A stretch of DNA of 64,000 bases from assembly GCA_016705335.1 (NCBI GenBank), contig JADIYN010000008.1, forward strand, positions 138,027 to 202,026, in the 5' to 3' direction. The notes below the pieces were generated by a model. The model did no database searches. It was not told where the DNA came from and saw only the letters and a list, made by a program, of their open reading frames with translations. This DNA is from Draconibacterium sp. Lineage in GTDB: Bacteria > Bacteroidota > Bacteroidia > Bacteroidales > Prolixibacteraceae. The position numbers were made by a program, and so were the translations under genes. Below, in pieces: positions 10,430-19,148 of the stretch (within the stretch, counting starts at the first letter, position 1; the number at the start of each line of letters is the position of its first letter).

Positions 10430-11031
10430 ATGAATTCGGTTATTTGGGATTGGAACGGTACGCTTCTCAACGACATTGATTTATGCATCAGTTCAGTTAA
10501 TAAGTTGCTGAAAGAAGGGATTTGCCCGAAATTGAATCAGTTCATACAAAGAGATTTTTCGTTTCCTGTAAAGATTATTATCAAATTATTGGGTTCGATT
10601 TCGAAAAAGAAGATTTTTCAATTCCTGCACGTGAATTTATTGATTTGTATTACAGTGGTTTGAAAATTGCTCGCTGCAAATGCTGTTAAAGTATTGAGCG
10701 CGAGTTAGTTGACCGCCTTTCAAAATCTTGAAATCGCCAGTTGTTTACTTTTTGCAATGAAACAAAACATGCTGGAACAAACCCTAAAACAGCAAAATAT
10801 TTTCTTTTGAAGGTGCCACTGCTTGTAAAGACCATTACGCAACTTCAAAAATTGAACGTGGAAAGCAACTGATTTGGAATTCAAAATTGAAAAATCCAAA
10901 GTTACTTGGATAAATTGGCGACTTACAATCCACGATTTTGAAGTAGCCGAAAGTTTAGGTACAATGGTTGTTTTAAGTTGCGGACTGATGATCAATCGGA
11001 AGACCGATTAAAACGACGAATGCAAAATTAG
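10430..11031 (+). pseudogene. HAD-family hydrolase, phosphoglycolate phosphatase-like (multiply frameshifted)
   Basis: The N-terminus is clear: VIWDWNGTLLNDIDLCI carries the HAD motif I DxDGTLxD as DWNGTLLND. After about residue 30 the frame is lost repeatedly, but recognisable pieces continue in changing frames: FVSCKDYYQIIGFDFEKEDFSIPAREFIDLYYSG (10555-10660, in parts), NMLEQTLKQQNIF, EGATACKDHYATSKIERGKQLI, IHDFEVAESLG (motif IV neighbourhood) and DDQSEDRLKRRMQN up to a TAG at 11029-11031. At least six indels in 600 bases are needed to restore one protein of about 205 residues. It follows the acyltransferase gene without a gap. Whether the gene is truly dead or the consensus is poor here cannot be told from the sequence alone. 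Confidence 0.7.
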
Positions 11032-11136
11032 TTAGGAAGAAAATTTATGGTGGAGGAATATTCAAATAATTTTATCAGTTCATTAATCCGAGGTCAGAAT
11101 TAAATGCACTACTCAGTCCCATTGAGTAATTAAATT

Positions 11137-12859
11137 CTAAAAAATATCCCTCTTTTTAATGTCTTTGATAAACAATTGCAGATTGGTTTTTCCACGGTAA
11201 TCATTTTCAGCAATTGAATAACAAATATCGAAAGGTGAGCCTGAAGTTATTAAATCAAACGCTTGCGACTGGTTAAATGCAATACCGGCAAAATCCCCGA
11301 ATTAACATCGGGTTCTACCAAATCCAGTTTCAGATGTTCCATATTTTTCCCGACACGACGGCTTGTTCCTGCATCATAAACATCTTCAGTAACAAAAACC
11401 GGAGCCATGTTATGTGGGCCAAAAGGTGCAAACTGCTTTAAAATCCTGTAAAAACGGGGTGTAATTTCGCTTAGTGTTATTTTAGCATCAACTTCAATTG
11501 TTTGGGTTTGCTGCATATCTGTAATCTGGTTTGTTACAATTTCTTCAAACCGCTGTCTGAAAGCCGGGATATTTTCTATTTTGAGTGTCAAACCGGCAGC
11601 ATACATATGTCCACCATACGATTCGAGCAAATCACTGCATTTCCCGATTGCTTCATATAAATCGAAATCACGCACAGAACGTGCCGATCCCGTAGCCAAT
11701 CCATTCGATTCGGTCAAAATTATTGAAGGGCGGTAATATTGTTCAGTAACCCTCGACGCCACAATACCAACTACACCTTTGTGCCAGTCGCGGTTGTATA
11801 AAACGGTGCTGTTCATGTTTTTCAAATCCTCGCTTCTTTCAATCATATCAAGTGCTTCCTGCGTAATGTCGCGGTCAAGCGTTTTTCTGATTTCATTATA
11901 CGAGTCGATTTCTTCACCAATTAAATCGGATTTTTCCTCATCATCGGAAACAAGAATTTGCACCGATTTTTTACCGTGTTCAATTCTTCCTGAAGCATTT
12001 AACCGGGGACCTATTTTGAATACAATATCACTGATTGTAATTTCAGTATCAGCAATACCGGCCAGATTAATAATAGTTTGCAACCCAATTCCGGGGCTTG
12101 TGTTCAGTTTTTTTAAACCATAATATGCCATTACACGGTTTTCGCCCACAATCGGTACTATATCAGAAGCGATGCTAACCACAAGAAGGTCGAGCATATC
12201 ATAAATCTCGTCTTGTTCAATGTTGTTTTTCTGGCAATAAGCCTGCAATAATTTAAATCCCACACCACAACCTGAAAGTTCCTTGTTCGGATAATTGCAA
12301 TCCGGTTGTTTTGGATCCAAAACTGCAAATGCCGGTGGTACCTGATCATCGGGATTATGGTGGTCGCAAATGATATATTCAAGACCGCGTTCTTTTGCAT
12401 CTGCAATTTTATCGACGGCTTTAATTCCACAATCAAGTGCAATTATTAACGTAAAACCATTATCAATTGCATAATTAATACTTTGGGTGAAATTCCGTAA
12501 CCTTCACTATATCTGTCAGGAATGTAATATTCAATTTGTTCTATACGTGGTTTCAGAAACGAATACATCATTGCAACCGAGGTTGTACCATCAACATCAT
12601 AATCGCCATAAACGATAACCTTCTCTTTGTTTGCAATGGCTTGTTCAATGCGAAACACAGCTTTGTCCATGTCTTTCATCAGGAACGGATTGAGCAAATC
12701 GCTTAACCTTGGACGAAAAAATGCCTTGGCTTCGTTAAAGGTATTAATACCTCTCTGCACCAGCAAACGCGCTATCACCATGTTTACATTCAGCGCTGCA
12801 GAAAGGTGTTTCACCTCATTCAAATCGCCCTGCTTTTTTAAATTCCAGATTTTATCCAT
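11137..12859 (-). CDS. recJ: Single-stranded-DNA-specific exonuclease RecJ (two frameshifts)
   Basis: 5'-3' single-strand exonuclease of recombination and mismatch repair; 574 residues when repaired, the normal RecJ length. The DHH phosphoesterase motifs are present: VYGDYDVDGTTS (motif I), ICDHHNPDD (motif III) and SGCGVGFKLL; the DHHA1 part has GSARSVRDFDLYEAI and YGGHMYAAG. Two lost bases split it: an A in the run 12482-12484 (after YGISPK) and a G near 11285 (after SGILP). Beyond the second break the frame reads GIAFNQSQAFDLITSGSPFD and ends KDIKKRDIF at the TAG 11139-11137. The gene is divergent from lysS, with a TATCTTTG element 34 bases upstream of its ATG. Confidence 0.9.
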
Positions 12860-12892
12860 GCCTTTTTTTGTGTTTTGTCAACTGACTACCGA

Positions 12893-12900
12893 CAAAGATA
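12893..12900 (-). promoter_or_regulatory. -7 element for recJ
   Basis: On the minus strand the sequence is TATCTTTG, a match to the Bacteroidota -7 consensus TAnnTTTG, 34 bases before the recJ ATG. No TTTG could be found at the expected -33 distance. Confidence 0.4.
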
Positions 12901-13007
12901 TAAAATGGCCCGTGATATATTAATTTAGAATCAATCTTTGAAAAAATAATTTTTATAATAACTGATATTCAATGCTTTAACTCTAAAAGCAATATCACTA
13001 CTTTTAT

Positions 13008-13015
13008 TATCTTTG
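13008..13015 (+). promoter_or_regulatory. -7 element for lysS
   Basis: TATCTTTG, again the TAnnTTTG form, 18 bases before the lysS ATG at 13034. It also argues against the possible TTG start at 13013, which would lie inside the promoter. The -33 partner is not evident. Confidence 0.45.
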
Positions 13016-13033
13016 CGAAAAATTTTTTACGTC

Positions 13034-14740
13034 ATGAGCATTCAGGAATTAAGCGAACAGGAAGGAATCAGAAGAAATTCGTTGCAAAAAATGCGTGAAC
13101 TTGGCATCGACCCGTATCCGGCAGCAGAATATAAAATAAATGCAACTTCAACCGAAATAAAAGAAAATTTCAATGAGGAGAAAAAGAACTATCAGGAAGT
13201 AGTTCTGGCCGGCCGGATTATGAGTTTCAGGATTATGGGAAAAGCCTCGTTTGCCGAATTGCAGGACCACACCGGACGGATACAGATTTATGTGAACCGT
13301 GATGAAATTTGCCCCGGAGAAGACAAAACCCTGTACAATGACGTATTCAAAAAATTACTTGATATTGGTGATATCATTGGCGTAAAAGGATTTGTATTTA
13401 TCACACAAACCGGTGAAACTTCAATTCATGTGAAGGAATTTACTGTTTTAAACAAATCATTGCGGCCTCTGCCCGTTGTTAAGGAAAAAGAAGGCAAAAC
13501 ATACGATGCCTTTACCGATCCCGAACAACGTTACCGTCAGCGTTATGTCGATTTAATTGTAAATCCGCAGGTAAAAGACACGTTTATGAAACGTACAAAG
13601 ATTGTAAATACCATGCGGCAAATGTTTAATGAATATGGCTATTTCGAGGTTGAAACACCAATTTTGCAACCCATCCCGGGAGGTGCAACTGCCCGTCCGT
13701 TTATTACCCACCACAACTCACTAAATATGCCCCTTTACCTGCGAATTGCCAATGAACTTTATTTGAAACGCCTGATTGTTGGCGGTTTTGAAGGAGTTTA
13801 TGAATTTGGCAAAGATTTCCGTAATGAAGGAATGGACCGCACACACAACCCCGAATTTACTGTTATGGAAATTTATGTGGCCTATAAAGACTATAAATGG
13901 ATGATGGGTTTTACTGAGGAAATTTGCGAACGTGTAGCTCTTGCCTTGCATGGTAAAACACAGGTGCAGGTTGGCGAAAACACAATCGATTTTAAAACGC
14001 CCTACCCGCGTGTAACTATGACACAAGCCATAAAAACACATACAGGTTACGATATTTCGGGGAAAAATGAAAATGAACTCCGCGAAATTTGCAATAAACT
14101 GGGTATTGAAACCGACACTACTATGGGAAAAGGAAAATTGATTGACGAAATTTTTGGCGAAAAATGCGAGCATCATTATATCCAACCCACTTTCATTATC
14201 GATTATCCAATTGAAATGAGCCCGTTGACAAAAAAACACCGCGAGAATCCGGAACTTACAGAACGTTTTGAGCTGATGGTAAACGGTAAAGAATTGGCCA
14301 ACGCCTACTCTGAACTAAACGACCCAATCGACCAGCGCGAACGTTTTGAAGACCAGTTAAAACTCTCGGAAAAAGGGGATGACGAAGCAATGTTTATCGA
14401 CCAGGATTTTCTGCGTGCTTTGGAGTACGGAATGCCGCCAACCTCGGGAATGGGAATTGGAATCGACCGCCTGACCATGTTTATGACAAACAGTTCTTCC
14501 ATTCAGGATGTGCTTTTCTTCCCACAAATGAAACCTGAAAAGAAACCAATTGAATTGACTGAAGAGGAAAAAGTGGTTTTGGCATTGTTAAAAGCTAAAT
14601 CACCCGTTTCACTTGTCGAGTTAAAAGACAACTCAGGTTTAAGTAATAAAAAATGGGACGTTTCGATAAAAGGACTTACAAAACATAAACTGGCCCAGGT
14701 TACAAAAATTGGAGACGATTTAATTGTGGAATTGATGTAA
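13034..14740 (+). CDS. lysS: Lysyl-tRNA synthetase, class II
   Basis: Charges tRNA-Lys. 568 residues, intact. An N-terminal OB-fold anticodon-binding domain (AGRIMSFRIMGKASFAELQD) is followed by class II motif 1 around ETPILQPIPGGATARPF, motif 2 FRNEGMDRTHNPEFT and motif 3 GMGIGIDRLTMFM. After the catalytic core ends near FFPQMKPEKK there is an extra segment of about 60 residues (LTEEEKVVLALLKAKSPVS to DDLIVELM) that looks like a small winged-helix; such a tail is seen in Bacteroidota LysRS. The start ATG at 13034 is chosen over the upstream TTG because of the promoter position. A strong hairpin terminator follows at 14788. Confidence 0.96.
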   Translation: MSIQELSEQEGIRRNSLQKMRELGIDPYPAAEYKINATSTEIKENFNEEKKNYQEVVLAGRIMSFRIMGKASFAELQDHTGRIQIYVNRDEICPGEDKTLYNDVFKKLLDIGDIIGVKGFVFITQTGETSIHVKEFTVLNKSLRPLPVVKEKEGKTYDAFTDPEQRYRQRYVDLIVNPQVKDTFMKRTKIVNTMRQMFNEYGYFEVETPILQPIPGGATARPFITHHNSLNMPLYLRIANELYLKRLIVGGFEGVYEFGKDFRNEGMDRTHNPEFTVMEIYVAYKDYKWMMGFTEEICERVALALHGKTQVQVGENTIDFKTPYPRVTMTQAIKTHTGYDISGKNENELREICNKLGIETDTTMGKGKLIDEIFGEKCEHHYIQPTFIIDYPIEMSPLTKKHRENPELTERFELMVNGKELANAYSELNDPIDQRERFEDQLKLSEKGDDEAMFIDQDFLRALEYGMPPTSGMGIGIDRLTMFMTNSSSIQDVLFFPQMKPEKKPIELTEEEKVVLALLKAKSPVSLVELKDNSGLSNKKWDVSIKGLTKHKLAQVTKIGDDLIVELM

Positions 14741-14787
14741 GAAAGTAGGAAGTTAGTAGTCGAAAGATTGCAAGAATAGATAAAAAG

Positions 14788-14820
14788 GATTCTATCTTTT
14801 TAAAGATGGAATCTTTTTTA
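14788..14820 (+). terminator. Intrinsic terminator of lysS
   Basis: A 12-base-pair stem, GATTCTATCTTT (14788-14799) with AAAGATGGAATC (14802-14813) containing one G-U pair, followed by a six-T run. It is 47 bases after the lysS stop. Confidence 0.75.
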
Positions 14821-14852
14821 TTAAATACCGGTATTTTTTTAATCTCGCTCAT
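14795..14852 (-). pseudogene. Truncated antitoxin start next to the BrnT-like remnant
   Basis: From the ATG at 14852 the minus strand reads MSEIKKIPVFNKKDS and then runs into the lysS terminator hairpin. This beginning (IKKIPxFxxxD) resembles the start of CopG/BrnA-type antitoxins, and it overlaps the toxin remnant's stop by 14 bases, as in intact pairs. Only about 15 residues are recognisable, so the call is tentative. Confidence 0.3.
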
Positions 14853-15090
14853 TATAAACCTCCCTTTCCTTTTTATTCATATCTCTAGCCGAAATAATTC
14901 TAATCTTGTTATTTCGGATTGTAAAACAAACCTTTCGTTTTCCAACAAGTACCATAATCTTCTTGAATGTTTTTCCAAAATGGCCCTAAAAATACTTATT
15001 AATCGCTCAATACGTTTTGAAACCGGCTTTTTTCAGAATTTGCCTTATCCCATTCAAACCCTCACAATTATCATGTATATTGCAAAGATA
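14839..15090 (-). pseudogene. Decayed BrnT-like toxin gene
   Basis: Not an open frame on its own, but the minus strand ends in an unmistakable BrnT-family tail: FTIRNNKIRIISARDM followed by NKKEREVYNERD and a TAA at 14841-14839. The conserved IRIISAR-DM-x-KKER-xY signature is that of the ribonuclease toxin BrnT. Upstream the same frame reads GKTFKKIMVLVGKRKV but contains stops, and the usual N-terminal half is absent or scrambled. The overlapping antitoxin start at 14852 supports a former toxin-antitoxin operon. The plus-strand open frame at 14806-15222 is a shadow of this. The region 15091-15241 shows nothing recognisable. Confidence 0.5.
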
Positions 15091-15241
15091 TACATTGAAG
15101 TATTATATCATATTGAAACTGAATATATTTCAATGATTTTTGAGATTCATTTTCAACAATCATGGAGCGTTTTAAAACATTCGCTTTTAGAAAATTTATT
15201 ACAAACTAAAATATCAGTATAAAAACTAAAAATTATTCATT

Positions 15242-15904
15242 ATGAAACCTATTATAACTGTTATCATAATTGTGGTGCTAACTCTGGTTGCTTGCGAAAA
15301 AGAAGGATTAAATGGATTTACTTCTTTAATTGACATTCAAACTGAACCTGTTGGAGAAAATTGCAATTCCGGTGGATTAAAGATTATAAGCGGTATTGAT
15401 CTGAATAATAGTGGTATTCTTGATATGGATGAAATCGATGAAACAAAATACATTTGCAATGGCCAATCCGGAAGCGATGGAATTCTATCGTTGATGAATA
15501 TTTTGCCTGAACCAGCAGGAGAAAATTGCTACAATGGCGGTTACAAAATTATTAGTGGTTTAGATATGAACCAAAACTCCAATTTAGATGAAAACGAGAT
15601 TCAAAATACAGAATATATGTGTCAAAACGGGTTAGGAAAAACTCAGACTGATTTTCAAAAGGATGTTGTTTATCAGGCAAAAACTGATGGTATTTTATTT
15701 GTTAATTCTTATATAAGCAGTAACATATTTATTAATCCCGGTTTTTACGTTTATGCCGATTCAACTAACAATCCATCAACTACTGTTGCAATTGGGGTAA
15801 CACCATCTGCTTTAACTATTCCCATCCAAAAAGGTTTATATTGGAAAGTTGTACAAAAAGGCAGCGGTACACTTTCAATTTCATGGATTTCTTTAGAGAA
15901 TTGA
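15242..15904 (+). CDS. Lipoprotein with two DUF7151-like Cys/Asp repeats
   Basis: 220 residues, intact. A lipoprotein signal ends at Cys18 (LVAC). Two similar repeats of about 50 residues follow (roughly 26-75 and 78-128), each of the pattern SLxxxxxEPxGENCxxGGxKIISGxD then NxxxxLDxxEIxxTxYxC; the Asp/Asn-rich central part looks like a calcium-type loop and the two Cys may pair. Such repeats match the DUF7151 type found in many marine Bacteroidota lipoproteins. The last 90 residues resemble no family I know. It stands alone between the toxin-antitoxin remnant and an oxidoreductase. Function unknown; probably surface- or periplasm-exposed. Confidence 0.65.
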   Translation: MKPIITVIIIVVLTLVACEKEGLNGFTSLIDIQTEPVGENCNSGGLKIISGIDLNNSGILDMDEIDETKYICNGQSGSDGILSLMNILPEPAGENCYNGGYKIISGLDMNQNSNLDENEIQNTEYMCQNGLGKTQTDFQKDVVYQAKTDGILFVNSYISSNIFINPGFYVYADSTNNPSTTVAIGVTPSALTIPIQKGLYWKVVQKGSGTLSISWISLEN

Positions 15905-16046
15905 TTTAAGAAGATATTTTTTTTGTTCGTTAATCAGAAGGTTTCAAATCCGAAAATATTTCCTTTAGTGCTTTTCTCCACTCAACATATTCCTATGAAT
16001 CGTTTTCAGTACAAAATTCTCTTTACCCTTCAACTAATTTGTTTCA

Positions 16047-16054
16047 TATATTTG
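16047..16054 (+). promoter_or_regulatory. -7 element for the 16085 oxidoreductase
   Basis: TATATTTG fits TAnnTTTG and ends 30 bases before the ATG at 16085. No -33 element at the right spacing. Confidence 0.35.
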
Positions 16055-16084
16055 TTGAAGTGGATTAAATATTAAATTAACAAC

Positions 16085-17197
16085 ATGAAAACTCAAAAGT
16101 AAAAACCCTGTTTTTGTTTTGCTAATTATTTTTACTTCAATAATAGTAAAATCACAAACTCAAAAACCAATCCGCCTGGCAGTTGCAGGAATGACACACG
16201 GCCACATTTCCTTTATTCTGAATCGCCCAGACAAAGGAGATTTTGAACTGGTGGGTGTTTTTGATACAAACAGAGAGTTGACAAAACGCCTTTCTGAACG
16301 ATACAAATTCTCTCCGGATTTGATTTACTACAATCTGGAACAAATGCTGGATAAAGTAAAACCGGAAGCAGTTGTTGCTTTTGGTTCAATTTACGATCAC
16401 CTGGCAGTTGTTGAAGCCTGCGCGCCTCGCGGAATTCATGTGATGGTTGAAAAACCGCTGGCCGTAAACATGGAACATGCAAATAAAATGGTTGAACTGG
16501 CTGAAAAACACAACATTCATTTACTTACCGATTATGAAACTTCGTGGTATCCAACAACAGCAAAATCGTTGGAAATGGTAAAGAATGAAAACTTTATGGG
16601 CAAAATCAGAAAGTTGTAATTCACGATGGCCACCAGGGACCAAAAGAAATTGGCTGCGACAAAGTTTTTCTGGATTGGCTGACCGATCCGGTTCTTAACG
16701 GAGGCGGAGCAATTGTTGATTTTGGATGTTATGGTGCAAATTTAATGACTGCCTTAACAAACGGTGAAAAAGCATTATCAGTTAGTGCAGTAACCCGCCA
16801 GTTTAAACCCGATATTTACCCTAAAGTTGATGACGAAGCTACAATTATCGTTTCCTATCCTGAATCACAGTGTATTATTCAAGCATCATGGAACTGGCCA
16901 TTTGGTCGAAAAGACATGGAAATTTACGGAGAAACAGGTTATATTATTGCTGAAAACAAGTCTGATTTAAAAATCAGGGGACAAAAAGATAAAACCGAAA
17001 ATAGAATGCAACTGACCTCAGAAAATATTGCGGTTTATGAAGATCCGTTTACCTATTTTGCGGATGTCATTCACAAAAAAATAACAATGCCCGAATTTGG
17101 ACTTTACTCATTAAAAAATAATATTGAAGTAGTTCGGATACTTGATGCTGCAAGGGAATCCGCCAAAACCGGGAAAGCCGTTAATTTGAAAGAGTAA
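16085..17197 (+). CDS. Exported Gfo/Idh/MocA oxidoreductase (two frameshifts)
   Basis: A NAD(P)-dependent sugar oxidoreductase of the Gfo/Idh/MocA family, about 370 residues when repaired. The N-terminus reads MKTQSKNPVFVLLIIF, a Sec-type signal, so the enzyme appears to be exported. The Rossmann part follows (LAVAGMTHGHISF, GVFDTN) with the family signature MVEKPLAVNMEHANKM; the second domain has VDFGCYGANLM and ASWNWPFGRKDMEIYGE. Breaks: an extra A in 16095-16098, and a lost G near 16613 (after MGKIRK, joining VVIHDGHQGPKEIG). It has the TAnnTTTG element 30 bases upstream and a hairpin downstream, so it is probably a single-gene unit. The substrate is unknown. Confidence 0.75.
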
Positions 17198-17240
17198 TAC
17201 TTTTACCATTTGAAAATTTGCACAAAACATTAAAAAAAAA

Positions 17241-17259
17241 CTCCGGTAAAAAACCGGAG
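17241..17259. terminator. Hairpin terminator, likely bidirectional
   Basis: Stem CTCCGGT (17241-17247) and ACCGGAG (17253-17259) with an A5 loop. Nine A precede it and CTTTAAAA follows, so it has a good T run on the minus strand and a short one on the plus strand, where it would end the oxidoreductase transcript. Confidence 0.55.
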
Positions 17260-17732
17260 CTTTAAAATAGTATCAACTACTTCATCTTCAAAAAACGTAA
17301 AACTTTAACTTTAATCCTAATTACTAATCAATGTTCTTAAAATTGTAATCGTATTGAATTTTATAACAATCAAATCTTCAATGCCGAAATCCAATACAAA
17401 TCAGATGAACATTAACAACAAATTTTTTCTAAATACTTTATTAGCTGCGTCCTAATACTGTACAAAGGAAATATTATTTTCTATTTTTTCATAAAAAAAG
17501 TTAAATAATTCATCAAAATTATAAGAAATGTGCCTTTTGGAAAGACAGAAGGATAAAAAATGTGTTAATAACACTGATTTAATGATATTTATCAATGGAT
17601 TATCAGGTGAAATAATTGCTGCTAAAATGAACTGTTCAGCATTATAAAAATGGCAAAACAAGATAATGCCAATCTCTATAACAAGACAATCAATAACTAA
17701 TTTCAAAATTTCTGGCAACGAAAACAACAGGT
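17260..17732. other. Region without a supported gene
   Basis: AT-rich. One minus-strand open frame (17452-17787) spans it, but it begins inside the fba terminator, has a composition of mostly Phe/Leu/Ile and resembles nothing, so it is not called. No RNA or repeat recognised. Confidence 0.5.
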
Positions 17733-17772
17733 AAAAAAAAGAGGTTGCCCGAAAATTTCGAACAGCCTCTTT
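17733..17772 (-). terminator. Intrinsic terminator of fbaA
   Basis: On the minus strand AAAGAGGCTGTTCGAAA pairs with TTTTCGGGCAACCTCTTT (one mismatch and two G-U pairs), followed by a T run (8 A at 17733-17740 on plus). It lies 24 bases after the aldolase stop. Confidence 0.7.
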
Positions 17773-17795
17773 GAATTTATTTGTCATGTGTATTT

Positions 17796-18875
17796 TTACA
17801 AACTATTGATTGCATTCAAATCATCAAAAGCAATCTGCAAACGGGCAATTAATGTTTCTTCACCTTTTCTGATCCAAACGCGTGGATCGTAGAATTTTTT
17901 GTTAGGTTTGTCATCGCCTTCAGGATTCCCGATTTGTCCTTGCAAATAATCATGGTTTGCAGCTTCAAACTTGCGGATTCCATCCCAATACGCCCACTGT
18001 GTATCGGTATCAATGTTCATTTTGATAACACCGTATCCGATAGCTTCGCGGATTTCTTCGTGCGAAGAACCCGAACCACCATGGAATACAAAGTTTACAG
18101 GAGTTTTATCGCTCAAGCCCAATTTGTTAACGATATATTTTTGAGAATTGTCAAGGATTTTAGGAGTAAGTTTTACGTTGCCCGGTTTGTAAACCCCATG
18201 CACATTACCAAACGATGCGGCAATTGTGAAATTTGGTGATACTTTACTCAATTCTTCATATGCATAGCAAACTTCTTCGGGTTGGGTGTACAATTTCGAT
18301 GAATCAACATCGCTGTTGTCAATGCCGTCTTCTTCACCACCTGTGATTCCCAATTCAATTTCGAGTGTCATGCCCATTTTGCTCATGCGCTCCAAATATT
18401 TTTTGCTGATTTCAATGTTTTCTTTCAATGGTTCTTCAGAAAGGTCGAGCATGTGAGAACTGAAAAGTGGTTTTCCTGTTTCGGCAAAATGTTTTTCGCT
18501 GGCATCGAGTAAACCGTCAATCCAGGGCAACAATTTCTTTGCCGCATGGTCGGTATGAAGGATAACACGAACTCCATATGCAGCTGCCAATTCGTGAATG
18601 TGTTTTGCACCTGCAATTGCACCTAAAACTGCTGCCTGCTGACCTTCCATTTTCAAACCTTTGCCTGCATTAAATGCTGCACCACCGTTTGAAAACTGAA
18701 TCATTACCGGAGATTTTGCTATAACTGCTGCTTCCATAACCGCATTTACCGATGACGAACCAACTACGTTCACAGCCGGAATTGCGAAATTATTTTCCTG
18801 TGCTACTTTAAAAATAAATTGTAAGTCGGAACCTGTTACAACGCCAGGTTTTACTTTGTCTGCTATTTTTCCCAT
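17796..18875 (-). CDS. fbaA: Fructose-bisphosphate aldolase, class II
   Basis: Cleaves fructose 1,6-bisphosphate into DHAP and glyceraldehyde 3-phosphate in glycolysis. 359 residues, intact, the size of the long (E. coli FbaA) type. Metal-binding and active-site blocks are HTDHAAKKLLPWIDG, ELGITGGEEDGID, NVHGVYKPGNVKL and VFHGGSGSSHEEI. It has its own promoter (TTG 20 bases before TAAATTTG) and its own terminator, and does not seem linked to its neighbours, although it could serve the sugar catabolism encoded around it. Confidence 0.95.
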   Translation of the reverse strand: MGKIADKVKPGVVTGSDLQFIFKVAQENNFAIPAVNVVGSSSVNAVMEAAVIAKSPVMIQFSNGGAAFNAGKGLKMEGQQAAVLGAIAGAKHIHELAAAYGVRVILHTDHAAKKLLPWIDGLLDASEKHFAETGKPLFSSHMLDLSEEPLKENIEISKKYLERMSKMGMTLEIELGITGGEEDGIDNSDVDSSKLYTQPEEVCYAYEELSKVSPNFTIAASFGNVHGVYKPGNVKLTPKILDNSQKYIVNKLGLSDKTPVNFVFHGGSGSSHEEIREAIGYGVIKMNIDTDTQWAYWDGIRKFEAANHDYLQGQIGNPEGDDKPNKKFYDPRVWIRKGEETLIARLQIAFDDLNAINSL

Positions 18876-18918
18876 AATTTTATTTATTGATTTTGAAAGA
18901 AATCTATAACTGTGGACG

Positions 18919-18949
18919 CAAATTTAACCATTCGGTACTGAGGTTACAA
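18919..18949 (-). promoter_or_regulatory. Promoter of fbaA
   Basis: On the minus strand TTG at 18949-18947, a 20-base spacer, then TAAATTTG at 18926-18919 (TAnnTTTG), 43 bases before the fbaA ATG. Both parts and the spacing match the Bacteroidota sigma-ABfr promoter. Confidence 0.5.
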
Positions 18950-19148
18950 GAATAGCCTGTTAACATAGATTAAATTCTTGATTATTTAATATTTGGGGAG
19001 TATTTAAATTAACAGATTTTGAAAAACTGAACTGAATTTAGTTTGATTTTCAATTTCACAAAAAGCAACTCAAATAGTGTCGGTATTAAAGGCGTTTATT
19101 GAAATAACTTAAAAAATCATTAGTTTAGCTTAGTATTCGAAATAAAAA

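Noticed and set aside
14806..15222. 138-residue plus-strand open frame
   Set aside because: Starts within the lysS terminator and lies opposite the BrnT remnant; composition is not protein-like.
17452..17787. 111-residue minus-strand open frame after fbaA
   Set aside because: Begins inside the fba terminator, is mostly Phe/Leu/Ile/Asn, and resembles no protein.
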